DNA of 10,093 bases from Coriobacteriia bacterium (GTDB lineage Bacteria; Actinomycetota; Coriobacteriia; Anaerosomatales; PALSA-660), in assembly GCA_030652345.1 (NCBI GenBank), contig JAUSAU010000041.1, forward strand, positions 1 through 10,093, read 5' to 3'. A program made the translations under genes and the position numbers. Within the stretch, counting starts at the first letter, position 1; each line of letters starts with the position of its first letter. Positions 1 to 5,947 of this stretch are shown here, one piece after another. A model generated the notes under the pieces. It was not told the DNA's origin and made no database searches. It saw only the letters and a program-made list of their open reading frames with translations.

Positions 1-45
1 CTCGATGAGTGGGCTGATCCCGGGCAGCGAGCAGAGTTCCGTCAT
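1..45 (-). CDS. Start of an unrecognised protein, cut by the window edge
   Basis: Only the first 15 codons are visible, reading MTELCSLPGISPLIE before the window ends. The ATG is at 45-43 and is preceded by GAAGG at a spacing of 7 nt, a good Shine-Dalgarno placement. It lies 72 nt downstream of the dipeptidase stop codon on the same strand, so it could be the last gene of that run. A TATCTT box on the minus strand (98-103) could alternatively give it its own promoter. Nothing in 15 residues identifies a family. It rests on the ribosome binding site and the open frame alone, so it could be spurious. Confidence 0.42.
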   Translation of the reverse strand, partial: MTELCSLPGISPLIE

Positions 46-117
46 GGCCGTACCTTCGTCCGGAACGGTGCGCTCCGTCGGGAACGCGTCCGATCCGAAG
101 ATACACTGCGGCTATGA

Positions 118-1071
118 CTACGACGCCTCGAGTTCCAGCCCGTCCGCGGCAGTCGGCAGTTGGTCGCGAAGGAAGTCGTGCGCGTTTGCGAACGCGAAGC
201 GCTCGGCGAGGCCGGGGCCGTAGGTCGTGCCGACGGCGTCGAGCAGCGAGACGAGCGCGGCCGGGTCGGCGAGCTCCCCCATCGCCGCCACGCCCCAGTC
301 GCTCCCGATCGAGACGGCTTCCTCGCCCGCCAGCGCAGCGATACGCTCGATGTGCATGAGCGCCTCGTCGACGGACCCGCGCTCGCCGAGGAAGTCCGGC
401 GGGAACGCGAGCCCCACGAGCCCGCCGTGTTCGCCGACCGCACGAAGTTGGTCGTCGGTCAGCCCTCGCGGGTGATCCACGATCTGGCGGCAGAACGAGT
501 GGGTGACGAGCACGGGCGGTTCGTAGATGTCGAGCGCCTCGCAGAAGCCCGCCTGGTTGAGATGCGCGAGGTCGAGAAAGAGCGGGCTGCGCTGCATCGC
601 GCCGAGCAGTGCGCGGCCGGCCGCGCTGAGCGGCATCCCCGGGTCGTCGTAGCAGCTCGACCCGTACGCGGTCTCGTGGTTCCACGTGAGCGACAGACTG
701 CGGAGCGAGTACTGACTCCACAGAACTTCGAGCATGTCGGGTTCGACGGAGGGTAGCTGCAGCCCCTCGGAGTGCGGGAGCACGCCGGTGCGGGGGTCAT
801 CCGAGTCCAGGTCATCGCGCGTACTCACGAGCCGTAGCGACGTGCTATGCGACCGAAGCAACTCCGCGTGTGCCTCGAGCTCGTCGAGCAGGGTCGTGCC
901 GGGCGTGTGGGGATACAGCGACGACCAGACGGCTGCAGCGTGGTGCGCGCCGGTCAGGTAACTCGACCCGTAGACGGGGAAGCCGCCCTCCAGCTGCGCG
1001 ACGCCGTACAGCATGTCCTGGTGCAGGTCGATGAAGCGCGCCGTGTGACGCATCGTGTTGCTCGGCACCAT
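118..1071 (-). CDS. Membrane dipeptidase family (peptidase M19)
   Basis: A predicted zinc dipeptidase of the M19 (renal/membrane dipeptidase) family, which cleaves dipeptides and often accepts a D-residue at the C-terminal position. Taking the ATG at 1071 gives 317 residues, normal for bacterial members. The metal-site pattern is intact: HxD in IDLHQD (H17, D19), the bridging glutamate in HSEG (E102), a histidine in LDLAH (H170), a second in VTHS (H191), the HPRG arginine (R202) and the aspartate of IGSDWG (D258). The LTWNH segment is also typical. A GTG at 1137 would add 22 residues but has no ribosome binding site and lies beyond the usual N-terminus; the ATG at 1071 has AGGA 4 nt upstream, and an ATG at 1053 is also possible. 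No signal peptide is visible, so it is probably cytoplasmic. It follows the HD gene by 129 nt on the same strand. Confidence 0.88.
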   Translation of the reverse strand: MVPSNTMRHTARFIDLHQDMLYGVAQLEGGFPVYGSSYLTGAHHAAAVWSSLYPHTPGTTLLDELEAHAELLRSHSTSLRLVSTRDDLDSDDPRTGVLPHSEGLQLPSVEPDMLEVLWSQYSLRSLSLTWNHETAYGSSCYDDPGMPLSAAGRALLGAMQRSPLFLDLAHLNQAGFCEALDIYEPPVLVTHSFCRQIVDHPRGLTDDQLRAVGEHGGLVGLAFPPDFLGERGSVDEALMHIERIAALAGEEAVSIGSDWGVAAMGELADPAALVSLLDAVGTTYGPGLAERFAFANAHDFLRDQLPTAADGLELEAS

Positions 1072-1200
1072 GGGATCCTGCACTTCTCGCGTCCCGGACT
1101 GGCTCCTCCGTGCCCACCATAGCGAGAACGGTTCCACATCCGGAGCAGGGCGGTCGCCGACACGCCGAACGGCGCGGAAAGCTCGGTCGGCGCCCGCGCG

Positions 1201-1725
1201 TCAGGCCCGCTCGAGCAGCATCTTCCACGCACGCGCGACGCGCGCCTTCGAGGCGTCGTAGCGCAGGAAGCTCGCGTCGAGATCGCCGAGCCGCACGCGG
1301 TCGAGCGCGTCGGCGTCCTTGAGTATCCGGAAGACCCGCCAGCTGGCGTCGGGGTCGCTCATGCGGTGCGCCGCTCGTTCCGCATGGGCTTCGTCGCCGC
1401 AGTGGTGCGTCACGGCGAACAGCGCCGTCTCGAGCACGATCGGCTCGACGCCGTCGTGCAGCCCGAGGCCGACGACCTTCCCGGCGCTCTTCGCCCCGTG
1501 GTAGTAGTCCACGCCGTCGTCCGTCCGGCCGATGTCGTGCCATAGCGCCGCGAGGTCGAGCGCGATGAGCTCCCAGCGCACGAGCCCGACCTCGGTCGCG
1601 ATCTCGCGCGCGTGGGTGCGGACGCGGCGCGTGTGCCCGACGCCATGGATGGACCGCGAACTGTCCCGGCCGTCGGGCCGGACGAACCAGGCCGGGTCGA
1701 TAGCACTCCCGAACGGGTCGTCCAC
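1201..1725 (-). CDS. HD-domain metal-dependent phosphohydrolase
   Basis: A 174-residue soluble protein with a canonical HD metal site. The first histidine is in GHTRRV (H31), the HD pair is in LWHDIGR (H63, D64) and the late aspartate is in ILKDADALDRVR (D137). Further histidines at 76 (YYHG) and 107-108 (THH) probably also line the metal site. HD proteins of this size usually hydrolyse phosphate esters of nucleotides or related small molecules, but the substrate cannot be read from the sequence. The start is GTG at 1725-1723, only 3 nt after the TAG of the PASTA lipoprotein gene, so translation is probably coupled to it. There is no membrane segment, so this is the cytoplasmic product of a pair whose other member is exported. 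Family assignment is firm; function is open. Confidence 0.88.
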   Translation of the reverse strand: MDDPFGSAIDPAWFVRPDGRDSSRSIHGVGHTRRVRTHAREIATEVGLVRWELIALDLAALWHDIGRTDDGVDYYHGAKSAGKVVGLGLHDGVEPIVLETALFAVTHHCGDEAHAERAAHRMSDPDASWRVFRILKDADALDRVRLGDLDASFLRYDASKARVARAWKMLLERA

Positions 1726-1728
1726 GGC

Positions 1729-2610
1729 CTACCCGGCTTCCCACCAGTAGCGGTACGTGACCTTGCTGCCCTTCGGCACCATCGTGCCGGCCTTCGGGCT
1801 CTGGCGATACGCGCGGCCGATGTCCGGCGCGTCCGCGTCGATGGGGCCGTGGATGGCGATGCCGACCGGCACAAGGCCGGCCTTCTTGATGATCCCGTCG
1901 GGACTCATGAGGCCGTTGATCGCCGGCACGCGCACGAGCGCCACGCCGGTCGAGATGGTGATCGTCACCTTGGAGCCGGGCTGCGCCTCGGCGCCGTCAG
2001 CCGGCGACTGGCCGGCGACGATGCCCTTCTTGACGGTGCCGCTGGCGATGCTCGTGTTCGATACCACGAACCCGGCAGCCTCGAGTGAGGCGCGCGCGGC
2101 AGCGGCGGTCATCCCGACCACCTTGGGTACGGCAACCGGCTGTGGCCCCTTGCTCACCGAGACGGCGACTCCCCCGCCCTTCGGCACCTCGACGCCCGCC
2201 GATGGCTCCTGGGAGATGATCGTTCCCTTGGCCACCTTGGGGTCGAAGACCTCGGTCACCGCGCCGAGGGTGAGCCCGGCGGCGGTCAGGGCCTCGGTGG
2301 CCTTCAGTTGATCGAGTCCCATGACCGCCGGAGCAGGCACGGGAGCCGGACCCGCCACCGTGACGGCGATGGAGCTGCCCTCCTTGGTGCGCGAACCGGA
2401 CACGGGCTCCTGGGCGATGACCGCACCGGGAGCGCCCGCGGCGGCCTCGTCGTATGTCACCGCACCGAGCGAGAAGCCGACCGCGCTGAGAGCGGCTTTC
2501 GCCTGCTCCAAGGTCTTGCCTTTCAGCTCGGGCACGGCCGGTCCGCAGCCGGCGACGACGAGCAGCGCCAGTACGCACACGCACGCAGCGAGTACTCGAA
2601 CGATCCTCAT
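1729..2610 (-). CDS. Secreted lipoprotein with four PASTA domains
   Basis: A 293-residue protein with a lipoprotein signal peptide: basic start, hydrophobic run to residue 20 and lipobox VAGC, giving lipidated Cys22. The rest is four PASTA domains at about 26-86, 93-154, 161-221 and 228-288. Each starts with a VP or AP motif, continues with a short helix and A-A-G turn, and ends in a QxPxxGxxVxxGxxVxVxVS-type strand. PASTA domains in Stk1/PknB kinases and class B penicillin-binding proteins bind peptidoglycan fragments or stabilise cell-wall proteins. Here there is no kinase or transpeptidase domain, so this is a free-standing PASTA protein, probably on the outer face of the membrane. The ATG at 2610 has GGAGG 8 nt upstream. 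The HD gene follows after 3 nt. The fourth domain ends in an unusual aromatic tail, YRYWWEAG. Confidence 0.92.
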   Translation of the reverse strand: MRIVRVLAACVCVLALLVVAGCGPAVPELKGKTLEQAKAALSAVGFSLGAVTYDEAAAGAPGAVIAQEPVSGSRTKEGSSIAVTVAGPAPVPAPAVMGLDQLKATEALTAAGLTLGAVTEVFDPKVAKGTIISQEPSAGVEVPKGGGVAVSVSKGPQPVAVPKVVGMTAAAARASLEAAGFVVSNTSIASGTVKKGIVAGQSPADGAEAQPGSKVTITISTGVALVRVPAINGLMSPDGIIKKAGLVPVGIAIHGPIDADAPDIGRAYRQSPKAGTMVPKGSKVTYRYWWEAG

Positions 2611-2649
2611 GACCGTGACCTCCCGATGTGACCGCTGACCTCGTATCGA

Positions 2650-2655
2650 AGTCTA
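2650..2655 (-). promoter_or_regulatory. Candidate -10 box (TAGACT) of the PASTA gene
   Basis: TAGACT on the minus strand would start a transcript about 33 nt before the ATG at 2610. The same hexamer occurs at a similar place upstream of two other minus-strand genes in this window. No convincing -35 box is seen 16-18 nt upstream, so this is a motif-level call only. Confidence 0.3.
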
Positions 2656-2697
2656 CCCCGAGAGGCGCTACTCATCGCCTACCAGCGCGCGGTGTTC

Positions 2698-2713
2698 GAT
2701 CCCGTTCGGGATC
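2698..2713. repeat. Short perfect inverted repeat in the divergent spacer
   Basis: GATCCCG and CGGGATC flank two bases, so the whole is 16 bp; folded as RNA it gives a 6-bp stem with a GTTC loop. It lies between the PASTA gene (minus) and the first antitoxin gene (plus), upstream of both candidate promoters. There is no T-run, so it is not a classic terminator. It could be a regulator site. Confidence 0.32.
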
Positions 2714-2758
2714 CGGAAAGGTGCCGCGCGTACGCTCGACACAGGCGGGGCTCGCCGA

Positions 2759-2779
2759 GTGGTATCATTTCGATACCAC
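2759..2779. promoter_or_regulatory. Palindromic operator candidate for the first toxin-antitoxin module
   Basis: GTGGTATC (2759-2766) and GATACCAC (2772-2779) form a perfect 8-bp inverted repeat around a 5-bp centre. It overlaps the candidate -10 box and lies 20 bp before the antitoxin start. Ribbon-helix-helix antitoxins of VapBC/FitAB modules commonly repress their own operon by binding such palindromes. The placement supports autoregulation, but binding itself is inferred. Confidence 0.52.
2760..2768 (+). promoter_or_regulatory. Extended -10 promoter of the first toxin-antitoxin module
   Basis: TGGTATCAT matches the extended -10 form TGnTATnnT. Transcription would start near 2775, giving a leader of about 24 nt. 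A TCGACA at 2736-2741 is too far upstream (21-bp spacer) for a standard -35 box, which fits an extended -10 promoter. Confidence 0.42.
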
Positions 2780-2785
2780 ACACTC

Positions 2786-2796
2786 GGAGGTGATCC
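2786..2796 (+). promoter_or_regulatory. Unusually long Shine-Dalgarno sequence of the antitoxin gene
   Basis: GGAGGTGATCC matches, over 11 contiguous bases, the complement of the conserved 3' tail of bacterial 16S rRNA. GGAGG is 8 nt before the GTG at 2799. This fixes GTG as the start rather than codons further upstream, and predicts strong antitoxin translation. Confidence 0.65.
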
Positions 2797-2798
2797 CC

Positions 2799-3083
2799 GT
2801 GCCCGACTTCCTGCTTCGCGACTTGCCGGAGGACCTCATGGACGCCCTGCGCGACCGCGCCGAGCGCAACGCACGTTCGCTCCAATCCGAGATCCGCAGC
2901 ACGCTCGCCGACTCGGTACGGATGCCCTGGGACCGGTGGGCCGCCGCGGCCGCGGACATCCGCTCGCGAACGAGTCCCGACGGCCCGACGGCCGCGGAGC
3001 TGATCGCCGCCGGTCACGCCGAGCGCGACGCCGCAGTCGAGCGCGCGCTGGCCGACGAAGACCGCGACCCCCTGCTGCCGTGA
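2799..3083 (+). CDS. FitA/VapB-type ribbon-helix-helix antitoxin
   Basis: A 94-residue protein. Residues 1-40 are a FitA-like ribbon-helix-helix domain: the short strand DFLLRDLP, a first helix (EDLMDALRDRAER), the NARSLQSEI turn and a second helix. This is the DNA-binding part of type II antitoxins paired with PIN toxins. Residues 44-94 (from the PWDRW segment onward) should form the extended toxin-binding tail. The GTG at 2799 was chosen because of the exceptionally strong ribosome binding site in front of it; the frame stays open upstream to 2628, but that part crosses the promoter and operator. Its TGA overlaps the GTG of the PIN gene, so the two are co-translated. The product should neutralise the toxin and repress the operon. 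Confidence 0.85.
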   Translation: MPDFLLRDLPEDLMDALRDRAERNARSLQSEIRSTLADSVRMPWDRWAAAAADIRSRTSPDGPTAAELIAAGHAERDAAVERALADEDRDPLLP

Positions 3084-3493
3084 GCGCCATCGTCCTGGAC
3101 GCATCTGTCGCGATCTCACTGGTGGTGGAGGAGCGCGGCACTGCGGCGGCCATCGCCACGGTCGCCGGTCACGACGTGCTCGTTCCCGACCTCTTCTGGC
3201 CGGAGGTGTCGCACGCACTGGTGCGGAAGGCCGGCTCCGGCGCGATCGCCCGCGCCGATGCCGCGGAGGCCTACGCGCTGCTGCGGCGGCTCGTCGACAG
3301 GACCGTGGGATCGGAGCCGCTCGGACCGGGAGCCATGACACTCGCGCTGGACCTCGGACATCCGGCGTACGACTGCGTCTACCTCGCCGCGGCCATCGCC
3401 CACGGCGCCCCGCTGCTCACGGCCGACCGCGCGCTGCACGCCGCCGCGACGGCCGCAGGCCACGGCGACGCGGTACTTCTCATCCACGCCTGA
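3080..3493 (+). CDS. PIN-domain ribonuclease toxin (VapC family)
   Basis: A 137-residue PIN-domain protein, the usual size for VapC toxins. The acidic metal-binding residues are all present: D7 in IVLDAS, E42 in WPEVSHAL, D98 in HPAYDCVYLA and D116 in LTADRAL. VapC toxins are Mg-dependent ribonucleases that cut tRNA or rRNA sites and stop growth when the antitoxin is lost; the RNA target cannot be read here. The start is the GTG at 3080, overlapping the antitoxin stop as GTGA. No separate Shine-Dalgarno site is seen, so translation depends on coupling and should be lower than that of the antitoxin. A complete site means this is probably a working toxin. Confidence 0.9.
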   Translation: MSAIVLDASVAISLVVEERGTAAAIATVAGHDVLVPDLFWPEVSHALVRKAGSGAIARADAAEAYALLRRLVDRTVGSEPLGPGAMTLALDLGHPAYDCVYLAAAIAHGAPLLTADRALHAAATAAGHGDAVLLIHA

Positions 3494-3517
3494 CCCGCCG
3501 GGCCGGCGCACCCGGGG

Positions 3518-3523
3518 TATACT
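3518..3523 (+). promoter_or_regulatory. Candidate -10 box (TATACT) of the second toxin-antitoxin module
   Basis: TATACT stands out in a very GC-rich spacer between the first PIN gene and the second antitoxin gene. The transcript would start near 3530, where the tandem repeats begin. No good -35 box is visible, so the second module may also be read from the first module's promoter. Confidence 0.36.
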
Positions 3524-3529
3524 CCTCTT

Positions 3530-3564
3530 GGCACCACCGCTCGGCACCACCGCTCGGCACCACC
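3530..3564. repeat. 13-bp tandem repeat before the second antitoxin gene
   Basis: The unit GGCACCACCGCTC occurs twice (3530-3542, 3543-3555) and is followed by the first nine bases of a third copy (3556-3564). AAGGAGG, the antitoxin ribosome binding site, begins at the next base. The array fills the space between the presumed transcription start and the Shine-Dalgarno site. It could be an operator for the antitoxin or a slippage product. Confidence 0.8.
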
Positions 3565-3577
3565 AAGGAGGCATGCC

Positions 3578-3859
3578 ATGGCCAAGGTCAACGTCTCGAT
3601 CCCCGACGAGTTGCTCGAACAGGTCGACGCCATCGCCGCGGATCTCCATCGCTCGCGCAGCGGGCTCGTGCAGGAGGCGACCGCACAGTACGTCGCGCGC
3701 GTGCAGGATGAGCGCGCGCGGGAGGAGCGGCGGGAGTCGATCGAGAGAGCCATCGCGGGCGCGCGCGCGCTGGCGGAATTGATTCCGGATGGCGAAGACG
3801 GCACCACCATCATCAGACGCGACAGGGATACCGACCACGGGCGGATCAGCAATGACTGA
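3578..3859 (+). CDS. CopG/VapB-type ribbon-helix-helix antitoxin
   Basis: A 93-residue protein with an N-terminal ribbon-helix-helix domain. The DNA-contacting strand is KVNVSIP (3-9), followed by helix ELLEQVDAIAADL, a turn HRSRSGL and helix VQEATAQYVARVQ. Residues 46-93 are highly charged and should form the toxin-binding arm. It is of a different subtype from the antitoxin 0.8 kb upstream, which has a FitA-like domain. The ATG at 3578 has AAGGAGG 6 nt upstream. The last 8 bp overlap the following PIN gene, as in coupled VapBC pairs. The probable role is to block that toxin and repress the operon, perhaps through the 13-bp repeats just upstream. Confidence 0.87.
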   Translation: MAKVNVSIPDELLEQVDAIAADLHRSRSGLVQEATAQYVARVQDERAREERRESIERAIAGARALAELIPDGEDGTTIIRRDRDTDHGRISND

Positions 3860-4277
3860 GAGCCGGTGCACCCGAGTTGTGGTGGACTCCTCCGTCGCAT
3901 TCAAGTGGTTCGCCGCCGAGCGTGAGGCCGGTGTGGCAAGGGCGGGCGCGTTGCTCCAAGCACATCTCGATGAGGTGGCGGCCATCCACGCGCCGGACCA
4001 TCTACGGCTCGAAGTGCTCAATGCACTCCGCTGCAGGGGATTCGACGGCCCGGCCCTGGATCGCGCGTCGGCGGAACTCGATGGGTTCCGGCTCACATGG
4101 CACCGGATCGACGCGGCATTGGCGACCTCGGCCGCGACCATCGCGTCCCGTCACGCGCTCACGCTCTACGACGCGGCGTTCGCCGCGCTCGCGCTCGAAC
4201 TCGACGCGGAGCTGCTCACCGCAGACCGGCGACTCGCCGGCTCCGGTGCCTGCCGCGTCAGCCTGCTCGGCGAGTAG
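3852..4277 (+). CDS. PIN-domain ribonuclease toxin (VapC family), second module
   Basis: A 141-residue PIN-domain protein with the full acidic set: D12 in VVVDSSVAFKWF, E54 in LRLEVLNAL, D107 in TLYDAAFAALA and D125 in LLTADRRLA. The VDSSVAFKWF opening is typical of VapC proteins and differs clearly from the first toxin (IVLDASVAISL). The ATG at 3852 overlaps the antitoxin stop by 8 bp; the frame is open further upstream to 3789, but that part lies inside the antitoxin gene. There is only a weak ribosome binding site, so coupling to the antitoxin is likely. It is predicted to be a Mg-dependent ribonuclease with unknown RNA target. The gene ends 6 bp from the gatB stop on the opposite strand. 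Confidence 0.9.
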   Translation: MTESRCTRVVVDSSVAFKWFAAEREAGVARAGALLQAHLDEVAAIHAPDHLRLEVLNALRCRGFDGPALDRASAELDGFRLTWHRIDAALATSAATIASRHALTLYDAAFAALALELDAELLTADRRLAGSGACRVSLLGE

Positions 4278-4283
4278 CCGCCC

Positions 4284-5855
4284 CTAGCCCGCCAACTTGC
4301 GCGCGAGCACCTCGTTGACGACCGCCGGGTTTGCCTGGCCTTTCGTCTCGCGCATGACCATGCCGACGAAGTAGCCCATGACCGCCGTCTTGCCGTCGCG
4401 GTACTGCTGGACCTGACCCGGATTCGCGGCCATGACCGCGTCCACGATCGCCTCGAGCTGCCCCGTGTCGCTCATCTGCTTCATGCCGAGCCGCTCGACG
4501 ATCGCGCCGGGCTCCTCGCCGCTCGCGACCATCTCGGCGAAGACGTCCTTGGCCTGCTTGCCCGAGATCGCCCCGTCCTCGATCAGCGCGACGAGGGCCA
4601 CGAGCTTGCCCGGCGTCACGACGCTCTCATCTGCGGAGATCCCCGCGGCGTTGAGGTGTGCTGAGAACTCGGACAGCGTCCAGTTCGCGACCTGCTTCGC
4701 CCGCTCGACGGCCGCCTCGGCCACCGCTTCCTCGTAGTACGCGGCGAGCGCGAGGTCGCCGGCGAGCACCGTGGCGTCGTGCGCCGGCAGCCCGTACGCG
4801 CTCCGGAAGCGCTCCTTGCGGGCATCCGGCAGCTCCGGCAGCGAACCGCGCAGCGCCTCGACCCACGCGTCGGTGAACGTGAACGGCACCATGTCGGGCT
4901 CGGGGAAGTAGCGGTAGTCGTGCGCCTCTTCCTTGCTGCGCAGGCTGGAGGTGCGCTTGGCGCCGACGTCCCAGTGGCGCGTCTCCTGCACGATCTCCTC
5001 GCCCGCCTCGATCGCGTCGGCCTGGCGCACGATCTCGTAGGCGAGCGCATCGTGCAGCGCCTTGAACGAGTTCATGTTCTTGACCTCGGCCTTGACGCCG
5101 AACTGCTCGCGGCCGCGCGGGCGCACGGACACGTTCGCGTCCACGCGCATCGAGCCCTCTTCCATGTTGCAGTCAGACACGCCGAGTGTGAGGAAGATCA
5201 GGCGCAGCTTCTGGGCGAAGCGGCGCGCCTCCTCCGGCGTTCGGATGTCCGGCTCGCTCACGAGCTCCATGAGCCCGGTGCCGGCGCGGTTGAAGTCCAC
5301 GAGCGAGTGCGTGGCGCCGGCGATGCGGCCCTCGGAGCCGCCGACGTGGATCATCTTGCCGGTGTCCTCCTCGAGGTGGATCCGGGTGATCCCGATGCGC
5401 GCCGTGTACTCCGGCGACCCGTCCTCACGCGGCACGGCGATGCCGAACGCATCCGCATCGCCCGCGTCGGTGCGCACGAGTGCGCCCGCGCCGTCCACCT
5501 CGACGTCGAGGTGCCCGCCCACGCAGAACGGGATGTCGTACTGCGAGATCTGGTAGTCCTTCGGCATGTCCGGATAGAAGTAGTTCTTCCGGTGGAACTG
5601 GCTGAAGCGGCTGATGTCGCACTCCACCGCGAGGCCGGCGAGGATCGTCGCCTCGACTGCCTTCTCGTTGGGGACGGGCAGCGCGCCGGGCATGCCGAGG
5701 CACACGGGGCACACGCGCGTGTTCGGCTCGCCGCCGAACGCCACGGGGCACCCGCAGAACATCTTCGTGTTCAGACTGGTCAGCTCGGTGTGGATCTCGA
5801 GGCCAATGACGGCCTCCCACTTCACGAGCACCTCTGCCAGGCGGTCCTTCGCCAC
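4284..5855 (-). CDS. gatB: Aspartyl/glutamyl-tRNA amidotransferase subunit B
   Basis: GatB of the GatCAB complex, which activates the side chain of misacylated Glu-tRNA(Gln) or Asp-tRNA(Asn) by phosphorylation and then amidates it with ammonia from GatA. Signature segments are plain: WEAVIGLEIHTEL, the CGC and CPVC cysteines (C34, C36, C49, C52) of the zinc site, RKNYFYPDMPK, IHLEEDTGK, LVDFNRAGTGLMELVSEPD and ETRHWDVGAKRT. The C-terminal YqeY-like tRNA-binding region runs from about 375 and ends with KGQANPAVVNEVLARKL. At 523 residues it is longer than the usual 475-480; most of the excess is an insertion at about 122-151, before the ARIGITRIH segment, plus a ten-residue N-terminal extension. 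The start is GTG at 5855 with AAGGAG 9 nt upstream. gatA lies 3.5 kb away on the same strand. Confidence 0.97.
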   Translation of the reverse strand: MAKDRLAEVLVKWEAVIGLEIHTELTSLNTKMFCGCPVAFGGEPNTRVCPVCLGMPGALPVPNEKAVEATILAGLAVECDISRFSQFHRKNYFYPDMPKDYQISQYDIPFCVGGHLDVEVDGAGALVRTDAGDADAFGIAVPREDGSPEYTARIGITRIHLEEDTGKMIHVGGSEGRIAGATHSLVDFNRAGTGLMELVSEPDIRTPEEARRFAQKLRLIFLTLGVSDCNMEEGSMRVDANVSVRPRGREQFGVKAEVKNMNSFKALHDALAYEIVRQADAIEAGEEIVQETRHWDVGAKRTSSLRSKEEAHDYRYFPEPDMVPFTFTDAWVEALRGSLPELPDARKERFRSAYGLPAHDATVLAGDLALAAYYEEAVAEAAVERAKQVANWTLSEFSAHLNAAGISADESVVTPGKLVALVALIEDGAISGKQAKDVFAEMVASGEEPGAIVERLGMKQMSDTGQLEAIVDAVMAANPGQVQQYRDGKTAVMGYFVGMVMRETKGQANPAVVNEVLARKLAG

Positions 5856-5880
5856 GTCCGTACGCTCCTTGTCCGGGCAA

Positions 5881-5906
5881 GCGGCGCCATCCTGATGCGG
5901 CGCCGC
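5881..5906. other. GC-rich stem-loop in the gatB leader
   Basis: GCGGCGCC (5881-5888) and GGCGCCGC (5899-5906) form a perfect 8-bp stem around a 10-nt loop. It lies between the zinc-ribbon gene and gatB on the minus strand. No T-run follows, so it is not a standard intrinsic terminator. If transcription starts from the TAGAAT box at 5930-5925 the hairpin sits inside the gatB leader, ahead of the ribosome binding site. Confidence 0.45.
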
Positions 5907-5924
5907 GGGTTCGTCACCGTACGG

Positions 5925-5930
5925 ATTCTA
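5925..5930 (-). promoter_or_regulatory. Candidate -10 box (TAGAAT) of gatB
   Basis: TAGAAT on the minus strand lies in the 92-bp spacer upstream of gatB and would give a leader of about 63 nt. It is covered by a small inverted repeat, CGGAT and ATCCG around TCT (5922-5934). No clear -35 box is seen, and readthrough from the upstream gene is an alternative. Confidence 0.28.
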
Positions 5931-5947
5931 TCCGAACGACAGACCCG

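Noticed and set aside
845..1744. A 299-codon minus-strand frame across the HD gene and the start of the dipeptidase
   Set aside because: It is a shadow in another frame; the overlapped genes have complete catalytic motifs in their own frames.
2690..2715. A TTCGATCC-like string suggesting a tRNA T-arm
   Set aside because: There is no acceptor stem, anticodon arm or D-arm around it; it is part of the 16-bp inverted repeat.
2628..2798. N-terminal extension of the first antitoxin
   Set aside because: It would run through the promoter and palindrome, and the FitA-like domain begins right after the GTG at 2799, which has a very strong ribosome binding site.
2759..3571. The inverted and tandem repeats as CRISPR or insertion-sequence ends
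   Set aside because: There are too few copies, no regular spacers, no transposase and no target-site duplication; both repeats sit at toxin-antitoxin promoters.
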